Made by a program: the position numbers and the translations under genes. Positions 1 through 11,641 of a DNA stretch of 64,000 bases are shown one piece after another; within the stretch, counting starts at the first letter, position 1; every line of letters begins with the position of its first letter. Under the pieces are notes generated by a model. It was not told the DNA's origin. It did no database searches and saw only the letters and a list, made by a program, of their open reading frames with translations. The DNA comes from Bicyclus anynana. Its lineage: Eukaryota; Arthropoda; Insecta; Lepidoptera; Nymphalidae. Where the stretch lies: contig NC_069099.1 of assembly GCF_947172395.1 (NCBI RefSeq), positions 15,753,740-15,817,739 on the forward strand. Reading direction: 5' to 3'.

Positions 1-303
1 TGTCAAATATTTAACACTAGCAGAAATCAAAGCCAACTTCTACTACTTCTCAACCTTAAACTGTTTGGTATAAAACCATGCATATCTGTGCCCTAGTTTT
101 GCATAATTTCGAGTAAAGAATCTGTGTACTTGTCTGTATCGAACTGACGGATTCCTAATTTCCTCGAAAAATATTTGTAGATGTGTCACTTTTTTAAGGT
201 AGCAACTATTAATGCGATTACGTGTATCAACTCATAATAATCAATATTGTTTTATTCAGGGTTTCTAAGCGTCTGCTAATGATCTATCTTTTCTCAACAA
301 CAG

Positions 304-3300
304 GACAAAGAGGAATTCAAGGGGGACAAGGATACGCCATATTGCGAGCAGTGTGACGTCACATTCGTGTCTATCGAAGCCTTCAAGAGACACATGGTCA
401 CATCCGTCAAACACACGCAGAGTATTGACTTCAAGTAAGTTGGACTATACAGGGATCTCTATCAATGTTGTCAATAATTATATACCTTAAGGTTACACCA
501 TTTGTTAGGTTTATATTACATAATACTAACAAAAGAGTTCAATGAAGACTGATCGCAAAGTTACTCCTGACTCCAAATATTTCTTTTGCCACATACCAGT
601 GGTGGCTATACACACTACAAATGGACAGACCTGACGTTTCAAAAGTGCTTGTAAACTGAGCCTACTTGAAATAAATGAATTTGGTTCTTTCGGCTAGTTG
701 CTTAGGAACGTCAAAGTGACACCAAGAGGAGTATTCTCTAGTAGAATATTCACTATTCTATAAAGCACCTTGAAACCAATACAATCACCTGTTCGATCAA
801 TGCCTGGCCACTTTATTTGCCAAATTGATCTTTGTGATTCGATGTGCTGTGTCGGTAAATTTAAATTAAGTGTTTTTAAGAAATCCTTAACTTTTATATT
901 TCGGACCCTTAAATCCATGTACCGCACGAAATTAATATTGTTTATATTATATTTGATATGAGTCAACTACCCTATTGAGTAGTTTGCTATTTTTTAAATA
1001 ATAAATATCGTTTGCGGTGTACAGCAAAGGCTGCCGGATGTGCGGCGAGTCGTTCGCGGACGCGGAGGCGCTGCGGGTGCACCACCGGCGCGCGCACGCC
1101 AAGAAGCGGCCCAAGAACTACGGCAAGAAGCCCGCCAGCCTCGCCTGGCCCACCAACTGCGAGCACGTATGTACATGTCGTAGGCATAGGGTTCAATTGG
1201 CCACCTAACAGGACGCCTAGGCCGTTCATTTAACCCTGGCATTCGTCGAAATGGCTGAAAATCAACTGGCCGAGTAGATGTTGATAACGCTAGTTATTTA
1301 GTTAATGACAGATACTTCTATCATCAATAATAATAATAATGATGATTCCCAACCTTTTTAGGTGATGTGAACCATTGGTGCACAATTTTTAGATCACGTG
1401 AAAACAGGATTATTCGTCAACCTTAAGTGGTCTGCCATAATTTTTTGGTTTTGATTGATAATTTTTGACCATGGGTTCAAACACTGTGACTTAATAATAG
1501 GATTTTTTAGAGGAAATGACCCTGACTCCACGCAGTTTTATGTGCTTTCGTAAAGCGTGAAGTTCGAAGCTCCCGATGGAATGAAGCAAGCCTAAGATAC
1601 AGAGTGGAGCGGAAATACTCAATAATAATAATAATTTTGATCCTTTTTCTTTCTTCTAATGTTGATGCCTGTCGCAGTGTTCGGAAGAGATCCCCAACGC
1701 GCGCGAGTACTGGTCGCACTTCCGGCGCGCGCACCCTGACAAGCCCTACCCCATACAGAAGAACTACATCTGCGACATTTGCGGCAAGAGCTTCCGGGTG
1801 AGTTCTGGTGTACTGTCACTTCTCCCACTTTTACCATAATAATCACTAGCGGATACGGGGGGGGGGGGGGGGGCTCCAACCCCTCCCAAAAGGATCTAAG
1901 GTCTCACTGTTTTACATTTTTTTTTTTAACGTAACAAATCTAAACTTCGTTCGGTAGCTCGTACTGCTATACTCTGTGGCATCCTGCCGTTCATGAGACA
2001 GATTACCTGTTTTCGACTGTATGTTGATTTCTAAAATATTAGTCTGATATATCCAAAAGTTAAAGCTTTTTGTTACAGAATTTGCTCTTCTCTTTGAGTC
2101 TTTTATCAAAATTAAAAAATCTTTAATACTTTTTCAGATATTTGCAAAAAACCAAACTACCTTTTCACGATTCCGTAGTCAATCCTATAGTTTCGCCATG
2201 TCCGGCTGTCCATCCGTGTCTTCGCGGTTTATCGCAAAGACTATTACTGCTAGAAAGCTGTAATTTACCATTAAAAATGTCGACAAAGTCATAAAATTAA
2301 ATCTTGAAACATATGTTTTTTAAAAAATCCCCTTACTGTAAAATGAGGGAATAATCACTTATTTTTTTTCTTTTAGGTTATAATACTAAACTTAGAAATA
2401 TTTCTTATATTCCTCGGTCATGTCTTTCTTTTAATAAATTGAGATTGATTGACCAGGAAATTGACCTCTTCTGTACCTCGGCTACCACTGCCCGTAAATC
2501 ACTGGCCACACAGTACTTTAACTTGTTTATGTTAAGCTAGCTTGTTTACTTATCAATTTAGTTTTGTTGTTTTTGTTTTCTTTTTCGCCTTTTCTTTTAA
2601 TTTATCTTTATTATTATCATTATCTCTTTTTTTATATTGGATTATGTTTTATTGAAGTATATTTTCCTTGCGAGCTTGCTATCTAATATGTAAAATTTAT
2701 TTGCGAAAACTTGTAATTGGCTATAATCTGTTTTCTATGTTGTTACTTTTATTATCTTTGAATTGAGCTGTAAGTTTTCCTTTCTAAATAAATAAATAAT
2801 CAATGTTGTTATTTGGTCGGCAGCTCAGACCAACTATTGTATAGGACCTGCCTCGCTATTCGTTAATTTTCTGTCAAAGTATATGATCAAGGATCCAATG
2901 CGATTATAAAAACTGTCTCTATGTCATCGATGTTTCATAATTGTAATCGTATTCGTCGGTTAATGAGCTCCGTAAAAATACCTTTTTGTGTAGTTGAATA
3001 ATGTAAAAAACGGGCAAAAACTTATAGTTTAGTAAAAGATATATACCAAATGTGAGCTCGTTTTCCTTCGAAAATGACAGAAAATTTCGTTTGTGAACAT
3101 GGGTGCGATACTGGTCCTTCTATAATTGGTCTGAGGTCGGCAGGGTAACGCGTTCCTAGTGTACCACAAGCGCACGCACTTCGAGGAGCGCGCGTTCAAG
3201 TGCGCGCAGTGCCCCAAGGCGTTCTTCAACCGCACCAACCTGCAGATGCACGAGAAGACGCACTCGGAGCACCGGCCGCACGCCTGCAGCGTCTGCGCCA

Positions 3301-6300
3301 AGGCCTTCAAGTGCAAGGGCGCTCTGGACAGGCACTTCAGGGTGAGTGTGTTAGTATAGAAAACTTGACGATGTCCTCGCCTGCGCATGCGTCATGTAGC
3401 ATATGGTCACAACTGGAAAATATTTGTGTGATGAGCATGGGTGTTTTCCAGTGTCTGTGTGTATTTATACATTATATAAGTATTTATATGTAGTATATAA
3501 TTGTATATTAATATTATAATAGGACTGTTTTGCATTCCAACAAAACAGGTATTATGTGTTGAATAAAACACACAGCGTTAGATGAAGAAAGCTGATGTAA
3601 ATTTGCCTTAATTTAGGTTGTCTATGGTTAAAAACTTACCGAATTGTCTGTAATTGTATACCTTTCTCTTTCTTTCACCAGCAGGCATCCTCTTCTAACA
3701 TATAAGGATGCTTGAAACCTTTGGTGTCAATGTCATAGTCTTTAAATCTCCAGCAAGAGGATTGCTGCAACGCTGTGTGTTTTATTCAACACATAATACC
3801 TGTTTTGTTGGAATGCAAAACAGTCCTATTATGTGTTTTCTAAAACACACAGCGTTAGATGAAGACCTGTTTGTTATCTGCTGGTGATAAATATCAAATG
3901 CTATGATGAAAAATAAAAAATTAAATAATTAGTTTCTTATTATTACATATTATAACCCAAAACTAAATTCAAACAAAAACAAAATATCAAAACATAATTA
4001 ACTATATGTATGTATAAATCATTCTAACTATTATAAGAAAAAAACATGAGTAATAAATTAACTTTAGAATCGTTAAGTTTGCTTACAGTCTTACAGTAAA
4101 ATTTCTAGAAAGTTGTAATACTCCTCCAATTTCCCCTATTCTAGAGGCTATTGCCAAGCAAATACTACCTGGTGGAGCATCAATATTAGCTTATTTAAAA
4201 AATGCTTCTTAACCATCATTGTTATGGAAACAGGTATCAATTTCTCTGTTAGAGAGATAAATAGACTTGTGACAGTTGTATCAGTGTCCCATCTATGTCC
4301 AGAATTCAGATCAGTAATGTGATGGACAGGGCAGACCCGTCGGTCTGGATGTCTCCGCAACATCTAGTCTAACTAAATTAGTCCTTGAACCAAACCTTGG
4401 CCGGAGAATAATCCCTTCCTCAGAAAGACTGAGTTTCTCCAGACTGTTGTCCATTGAAGTGATCATGGATTCTATGACTTGAGGCTAGCAAGAGTATTGA
4501 AATTGTCCACCAAGCTATTTCAGATGGAGAATCAGAGTTATTTGAAACCTTTAAACACTCAAATAGTGTTTTATCACTAGCCGAGTAAGTGAAATGGTTT
4601 TTAGAACTTGATGAATAAGAAAAAATAAAAAAGAAAATAATAATGATATTAAAAATGTTTAGAGATACCTGCCTCTGAAACTGTACAGTAAGTTGAAATA
4701 GCTGATGATATAAGAATGGTTCTATAAGCTAAAAGCTCTTCTAAAATCAAATTTTGCTAGAAATCTAGCCACTTGCTGGCCTTCAGGTGCTATTGGGTTA
4801 ATCTTATTGGTCTCACACCAAGTTAACCATCTCTTAATTGCAGCATTATATTTTGTTAGTAGATGTCTGCCAATAACTTTTTAACAAGTTTTGTTCTTAC
4901 AGCCACCTATGACCAGTGAGCACCTTGGTTGGGGCCCACCCCGCAATTTTCAAGGCCAGAACACTGAAATTGTCCACTTTTGCTGGGCAATTGCCTGTGG
5001 TCCAATCAATTAAAACCTTCCGCAGGTTCTTTACTGGAAGAGGCTCTGATAGAGTCCTCGTTCGCAGGTCTGGCAACCAGAAACACTTAGTCCACTCTGG
5101 TGCTTTTAGAATGTATGTTCCCTTTGAATTAATCAAGGGAGCTATAACTCTTGGTATTAAGCTGGGTGGGGGAATGCCCAGCCCAGCTGATAGTCCCATA
5201 GTCAGCTGTAAATGTCAAAGAAAATTGCAGAACAATCTTTGCAATCTAAGGTAACTAGTGGCGTGCACAAGGTCTTTAACTAGGGTAGGCAATGTACTTA
5301 CAAAAAGTACCATCCTCATTATCACAGACCTCTGGGTAGGCATAGCATTATTGCATCTATGAAGTGCACACCACTAAAGGTGACTTATCCTAGATACGAC
5401 AGCTGTTGACTGCTCTTGACGTGAGCAAGTTTATGTCTGGGATACCCCATACTTGAAATATTACCTCCGAGGCTTGGGGCAGAAGATGCCACTCCGGTAC
5501 TTTGCGATACCTTTGCGATACATTGCGATAGGCTATCTGCAATTCTGTTACTCTCCGAGAGATTGGTTGCCGTGAGTGTTGGCTGCAACTGCTTTGCAAG
5601 TTTTAGGACTGTGGTTGTGAGTCCTAGCAATGCTGGAGAATGTGTGCCACCCTCTTTCCCGAGGAATGCCCCAAGGGTCTGATTGTCGGATTGTTGAATT
5701 AATATGTGTGCCCCTTGTAGAGTCAACCCCTGACTGTTTAAGGCTGTGAACACAACATACATCTCCCTTCTGTTTGACTGCCGTGGACCCCACTTTTCTG
5801 ATAGGTAAGTTCCATTCATGTGGGCTCGAGAGCTTGCTGCATCTGTCATTATAGAAGTAAAAATGAGTCACACTGTGTGTGACTATTGATGTTGAACTGT
5901 TTACAACAGTTTCTAACCATTAATTTAGATCCTGTTGGACAAGTAGTGGTAGACCTTTTCTTGCTCTTGGCCCATCTTGCTTGACCACTCTTAGAAACAG
6001 CTGGGTCCTGCAACACCGCAGAGGACCCTCTAAGCTGTGTAATTTGCAAAGTTTAACAAATCTAATAAAGTTAGAGCTTCTCAAAGACAACTGTCTCTAT
6101 CTCTGACCCTCTCGGTTATGATGTGTTTATTTTTTATTGTCTTCTTTGAGTTTTGTTAAAATAGGTATGGTATGGAAATACTAGATCAAGATATTCTACT
6201 TCTTGAGCAGACTTGTAATAATTTATCTGCCAATCTAAGATTCTCACTATTCTCAGCGTTTCCGCAACCTGAGAAAACTAATATTGTATGATCCTGATTG

Positions 6301-9300
6301 ACTACGAAAAAATCATCTAAATATACAATTATCTGGAAACCCTCTGCATATAGGATCTCTGCAATCCAATTAATAACTATAGAGAACCTTCTTTGAGATT
6401 GATGTCAGGAAAAATGGTAGAACTGTCAATTGTAGAACTTCATTGTTCTAAAACTATCATTATTTTGCCCTATCATTGATAAATGCTAAAATAAGCTAAT
6501 GATAATAAGCCTCATGAATCTTGTCTTTCATTAAACAATCATCTGTCTATAAAAAATTCCCATCATCTGTCTGTGAAATTAATAGGAAATGTTTCACTGA
6601 GACATATGAACTCAGACCTGTGAGGTCAAGAATTGGGAGTAATCCTCTTTCTGTTTTTTACCAAGACTATGCAACGTAGGCATCCTGGATTGAGTAACTT
6701 CTTTATTCTTATGTGTATTTTTTCAATTTCTCTAATATTTTCTGTTATTTTAAATTGTACATCACATTTGTCATCTCTGTTGCACCAGTTATTAAGCTCA
6801 TAACTAAACTGTTAGTGCCCTGCTGTTTTCACTGGTGAGCATGGTCTCCTAAGCAATCATTAAAAAGATTCTTCTCTGTAATATAAGATAGAGTGCTAAG
6901 CCACCTCTGTGATCCACCTATGGATGCAAAGCCTCCCTGTCAAATTTCTGACTTGGTAGAACTCTAAATGCCCACTCACCATAATCATATAATATGGTAA
7001 GTAACCATACTATATGATTACACACAATTTACATTGTAGTCTCAGAATTGAACAACCCAACATATAAAATAAATATCATTTATTTCAGTTTATAAAATTA
7101 CATAAATACATGTGAGTTTGTACGTACCTGCCTTCTTTTAGAAATACTAAACCTCTTTACAAATATTCAATTAGCAGTTGAATTAGTTGATGTTCAGTCA
7201 AGCAAATCCTGCAACCCTGACTCCAATAGCTATATTTTAGTGTTAGATAGTCCAGCTGTTAAATTCTCAATTGAAGCTACTTAAATAATCTTTATTTTAC
7301 ATTGGCACAGCTGTTCGTTCAGCTTACGGTCTACAAACCCAGGACTAGCAATACCAGATTGGAAAAAAAAAAAAAAAAAAAAAATCGAATACCCCATTCT
7401 GAGCCTGACTGTCAAAATTTTAAGGTTTGAAAAGCAAACACGCGACAGGCTGCTGTACAGCGCGCTAGTTCGGTATGCGTACGGTACGTGGTACGTTAAT
7501 AATCCTTCCGCAGGTTATTTTAAACGCCCCTAATCCACTGATGGGATAGTGTATTTCTCATAACACTCTGTACCGTGCGCAAGCAATAAAAAATATTTTT
7601 TTTTTTTTTTTATATAGATATTTTTGAATAGAATACCATTCGACAGTAGTGTCGGCAATGTAGTTTATAGATTCAAGTAAATATACTTTCAGCACCAACT
7701 CTCGTCGTCAACTCTCGGATCCGAGTAAGTCTGATACGATTTGATTTTGTACTTACATTGTAAGTGGAGGTGATATTCCTGGAGGATGAAGAATCTGCTC
7801 TTCTCAGCCTCAATGTCGACTCTCGTACGAAGCGTTCACCTTCGAATCTGATTCACCTGAGTGCACAATGCACATGCACACTGCACCTCACAGAACACTA
7901 TAATACTCCTAAAGGTGCTGCACCTCCTCTTAAGCATCCATTTAAGGATATTACACTGTGTGTTAACAATTTTAAATCTATATTTAATATTTCAACACTT
8001 TTTTAACTTGGAAAATTTTTGCGACGTTTTACCGGCAAAATTTTACAAACGCTATGTCATTGACACCAAAGGTTTCAAGCATCCTTATATGTTAGAAGAG
8101 GATGCCTGCTGGTGAAAGAAAGAGAAAGGTATACAATTACAGACAATTCGGTAAGTTTTTAACCATAGACAACCTAAATTAAGGCAAATTTACATCAGCT
8201 TTCTTCATCTAACGCTGTGTGTTTTAGAAAACACATAATATCAACTATCTTAGCACCCATAACACAAGCTACTCTGTATGCTTACTTTGGGGCTAGATAG
8301 TGATGTGTATTGTTTAAGTATATATATTTATTTATTATTATTTATTTATTACTAGTTATAACGATCGTATACATTTATCTCATTGTAGCCAAACGGCACC
8401 AAAGCAGCTCTACTTCGCCTTGACTTTTTAGGCTACTTGCCTCTTTTGTAAACAGTGTTTAAACTGAATTATGGAAGTATTATAAGCTATATTTTATTTT
8501 TTCCCGTCATTAATAACCAGTAAAAAATTTAATATAGATGAAAAAATATCTACGTGAAATTTTTGCTGCTGAAACACAACACAAGTGATGTAATTCATAA
8601 AAGTAACAGCGTGATTGGCGTTTGCAGTCATGTGATTTATCACGTCACTGCAAGCGCCAATCACAAACCGATGCCTTGTAGCGAATGACGTCACAGTTTA
8701 TGGTTGGCGTTTGCGGTGACGGTGATAAAAATACAATTTTGTTTTATAAAAATATTACAATTACGATTGTTTTCACAAATAAAAATATGATTATAGTTTC
8801 TAAGCATCTAAACTGCTTATATGCAAAAAAACTTATTAGTTTTGTACAGCAGACGAGTAGCCTATTGTGGATATATATATCACTACTCAATTGTGTAGCG
8901 TCTATTAGTGTAGTAGCATTGCAGATTGGTTCGTCGTTATCAACCCATATACGGCTCACTGCTGAGCTCGAGTCTCCTCTCAGAATGAGAGGGGTTAGGC
9001 CAATAGTACACCACGCTGGCCCAATGCGGATTGGTAGACTTCACACACGCAGAGAATTAAGAAATTCTCTGGTATGCAGGTTTCCTCACGATGTTTTCCT
9101 TCACCGATGAGACACGTGATATTTAATTTCTTACCCACACCCTCCGGAATCGGAGGCAGAGGTCATATCCACTGGGCTATCACGGCTCTGCAGATTGGTT
9201 ACCTGCTGACTAATAAGAGGTTTAATGTAAGGTGTGTTCCGCAGAGTCACACTGGGGTAAAGCCGTACGAGTGCGAGGTGTGCGGCAAGGCGTTCGCGCA

Positions 9301-9430
9301 GTCCAACAGCCGCAAGCTGCACGTGGCCACGGTGCACCTCAAGCAGCCCTCGCCCTACATCAGCCGCGCGCGCCTCGAGCGCCGGAACAAGACGCACAAG
9401 GACACGCACGCGCCGCACTTCTTGTATTGA
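304..9430 (+). CDS. C2H2 zinc-finger protein, 3' part (5' end outside window)
   Basis: Five exons join in phase: 304-434, 1025-1166, 1678-1797, 3144-3341 and 9245-9430 (TGA at 9428-9430). All acceptors are AG and all donors GT (gtaagt, gtatgt, gtgagt, gtgagt). The product carries seven C2H2 fingers. Three are split or completed across splice junctions: NCEH|CSEE, KSFR|GNAF and RHFR|SHTG. Linkers resemble the classical TGEKP type only before finger 7 (HTGVKPY). A basic tail follows, ending HAPHFLY. It is probably a nuclear DNA-binding transcription regulator. No ZAD or other N-terminal domain is visible because the gene starts upstream of the window. I cannot name an orthologue. The last intron (3342-9244) is inflated by a DIRS-like retrotransposon, and a MITE abuts the acceptor of exon 3144-3341. 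Confidence 0.88.
2824..3135 (+). mobile_element. hAT-like MITE copy 1, inserted at a splice acceptor
   Basis: A 312-bp element with inverted ends CTCAGACCAA / TTGGTCTGAG. It is flanked by a perfect 8-bp target duplication GTCGGCAG at 2816-2823 and 3136-3143, a length typical of the hAT superfamily. The right-hand duplication is itself the last 8 nt of the intron, so the AG at 3142-3143 is the working acceptor of the exon starting at 3144. No transposase is encoded. Related copies are at 33317-33621 and 61232-61543. Confidence 0.9.
3771..3864. repeat. DIRS internal complementary region (ICR)
   Basis: The first 57 bp (3771-3827) are the reverse complement of the left terminus 3521-3577. The next 37 bp (about 3828-3864) are the reverse complement of the right terminus ending at 8239. 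This fused arrangement is the hallmark ICR of DIRS elements, thought to template circular replication intermediates. Confidence 0.8.
5257..5376. mobile_element. Small MITE nested in the DIRS element
   Basis: About 120 bp with inverted ends AGTGGCGTGCAC / GTGCACACCACT. It interrupts the DIRS coding strand between the RNase H and the following segment. A diverged relative of one end appears near 51715-51770. Confidence 0.5.
8611..8664. repeat. Imperfect hairpin
   Basis: Arms of 18 bp (8611-8628 and 8647-8664, one mismatch) around an 18-nt loop. A third related segment lies at 8703-8720. Probably a MITE remnant. Confidence 0.5.
8932..9188 (-). mobile_element. SINE family B copy (tRNA-derived), internally deleted
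   Basis: It reads as a tRNA-like head (GCCGTGATAGCCCAGTGG) on the minus strand followed by a family-specific body. A 12-bp target duplication TGCAGATTGGTT flanks it (8920-8931 and 9189-9200). Compared with the copy at 59467-59775 it lacks the segment that carries the B-box. It ends 45 nt before the acceptor of the last zinc-finger exon. Confidence 0.75.
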
Positions 9431-9456
9431 TTCTATGTTTCATGTGAAACTTCATT

Positions 9457-9466
9457 AATAAATAAA
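9457..9466 (+). promoter_or_regulatory. Polyadenylation signals of the zinc-finger gene
   Basis: Two overlapping AATAAA hexamers (9457-9462 and 9461-9466) lie 27-31 nt after the TGA stop. The 3' UTR is therefore probably very short. Confidence 0.5.
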
Positions 9467-9610
9467 AAACAAAGCGCCATCTATGAACCTCATGCATAAC
9501 TGCATAGATAAAGGGATTGTTTAAAGTTTTCTAAGAACGCCATCTACTGGTAGTTTAGAATAACAAACACTGTTTCACTGTGTCTGTAGATGGCAGCACG
9601 CATCTTCAAA
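9467..9610 (+). repeat. Short interspersed element, GCGCCATCTA family
   Basis: About 145 bp with CGCCATCTAT near one end and TAGATGGCA near the other. Further copies lie at about 41787-41938 (plus) and 46305-46465 (minus). It starts right after the zinc-finger polyadenylation signals. Confidence 0.6.
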
Positions 9611-11641
9611 GCCTCGCCCTTTTAAACTTTTCGTCATTCGTGAGTTATTCACCAGCTACTCACCAATTCAAGAATTAATGAAGTTTACTACTTACGTTAC
9701 TTCAACTGTACAAATCTGCAGGAGAGAAAAAGAAAATAGCTAGAGAGTTGACATGAAGAGATGCGTTGTGATACCATGCTGACTTTGGACGCAAGAGGAG
9801 GTCGTTTAGTCTGTGAATCGTACACGCCCTGCCTTAATTGGCAGTCTATGGATCCTTCCTGGGCTTAGTGGGCCCTAGGCGGCCCTGAGTCTAGGAGAGA
9901 TTAAAAAAGGGGATGCGAGTCAGACACGAAGGGGCGGTAGGGGGCATTCCTCTTGAATTCCTTTACACGTACAAGGACCAACACGCTGTGCCGCAGTTCT
10001 TTTGCAATCAGTATTAAATTAGTTTTTAAATGTTAATTATTGTTTGCCAAGTGCAATGTTTATTTTCTAAAATAAACTAGGTATAGTATATTATGTGTGA
10101 GAAATATTTTTTTGTAATGTGCTTTGTGATGTAAATTAAAGTTGATGACGTTTTGTATTTATCTTTATTTTTTATTTTTTTTTTTTGAGTAAGTACCTAC
10201 CATGTTTCCGTATCCTTTAAATGAATTCCGTATATTTGAAATTTAATTTAGAATGAAGATAAATTTGATACTGGATTAGTACAGGCTACTTTTTATCTCG
10301 GGAAAAACCCGTTCCCGTAGAGTTAGAAAAAACAGAATTTCATGCGAACGGAGTCGTGGGCGTCTGCAAGTTAGGTACACCATTTCATATTATAATTTAT
10401 ATATTATTTAGATATTCTGGATAATTTCAAGGAGAGATAGGTCTGATAATTATTAAGTGTACCTATAGTATAGGTACACTTAATAATTTCGAAAGGTATA
10501 GGTCCTATACCTTTCGAAGAATTTAGCAAAATTGGGGGAATACCCTTGAATATTAATTAATCTTCGTATTCAGTGTTACCATACTTACTTAGATAGTATG
10601 TTTTCTCCTTGAAAAAATGTAAAAATCCTTAACAATTTATGAAAGAATCCTAGTCTTCTTGTGGTGATTTTAGTGTCGTTCCTATAGGTATAGGCAATAT
10701 CTACACTTACAATATAGCTGTAACAGGCGAAAATCTGTACATTGAATATATTTTGAAAATTTTAGTTTAGTTTTTATTATTTAATCGATACTGAAATCAA
10801 ACTGTATATTTTTATAGTCAGTCTGCCTGTCCGTATTTTTGTTGAAGGGTAGGTTATAACTTATAGGATACTTTTTGTCGCGAAAATGAAATCGGAAGGG
10901 GGTGATGTTGTTTGTGTGTATAGTCCTTCATTTTTTAAGTTATATTTTTTAAAATTGATATGTTTACTACCAGAAAAATTAATAACTAAGATTAATAAAC
11001 ATTTAAGATTTTTCAAAATTATACCCCTAAAGGGTTAAAAAGAGTTAAATTTTTTAAATCAAAATTAGTAGTTCATATTTTGAATTATGGTTTTGTAAAA
11101 TGATTAGTGGACTATTATGTATAAAACATGCAAAAATATAAATAGGGGTGAAATAGTTGTTGAAAGTTTACATCGATTTCCACGCAGACGAAGTCGCGTG
11201 CGTCCGCTAGTATTTATTAATCTTCGTGTTCAGAGTTACCATACTTACATAATGTTTTACTCCACAACAAACCTTTTCCAGCATAGTTCGTGTCTAGACG
11301 TAGAAGTATATGATATATATACACATGCCAAATTCCTGAATATACCTGTTATCTGATATATTCCTGAAAGAATTATTTACAAAATTAAATATTGGATCAT
11401 GGAGGAATCCCAAATTTAAAATATGTCAATGTCAGTTTAATTCTATTTATTCTGTGGTTGTCAGTCACCCATTGACGTTTTGAGCAAATCAAAAATCAAA
11501 ACAGTTTTAAATTGTCAATTCCCCGGGTTTTCCTGAAAGTGAGATTGTTTACTTTAAAGTTCTATGCGATTCTGAAAAGCACTTAAAGTTAGAAACAATT
11601 AATATATAAACGTGCACTGTGAACAGACTGTCCAGTTGAAT
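9611..11641. other. Intergenic spacer between the zinc-finger gene and NIT2
   Basis: No coding exon seen. It holds fragments of the interspersed repeat with a CGGACGAAGTCGCG motif (about 10270-10375 and 11060-11212) and the two adjacent palindromes at 10448-10518. The NIT2 promoter should lie at its right end; a TATAAA-like stretch occurs near 11602. Confidence 0.6.
10448..10518. repeat. Two abutting, nearly loopless perfect palindromes
   Basis: Palindrome 1 has 20-bp arms (10448-10467 and 10469-10488) around one base. Palindrome 2 has 15-bp arms (10488-10502 and 10504-10518) around one base. They share one base. Confidence 0.9.

Larger units (their letters stand above)
3521..8239 (-). mobile_element. 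Degenerate DIRS-type (tyrosine recombinase) retrotransposon
   Basis: About 4.7 kb inside the last zinc-finger intron, coding strand minus. Recognisable pieces in order are: reverse transcriptase with a YLDD box (minus, 6312-6323, context IVYLDDFFVV); a DIRS-style RNase H (5385-5849, starting MTDAASS with a QSDNQT-like segment) followed by WHLLPQASEVIFQVWG at about 5390-5470; a post-RNase-H segment with PPPSLIPRVIAPL (4897-5199); and a tyrosine-recombinase-like remnant (4148-4370, CPVHHI then LFISL). Structure agrees: the outer ends (3550-3744 and about 8045-8239) are inverted copies, and 3771-3864 is an internal complementary region joining the complements of both termini. Frames are broken by stops and shifts, so it is inactive. 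A small MITE (5257-5376) is nested in it. Confidence 0.8.

Noticed and set aside
5385..5849. Host RNase H gene
   Set aside because: It lies on the coding strand of a DIRS-like element between its RT and recombinase relics and has no splice or start context of its own.
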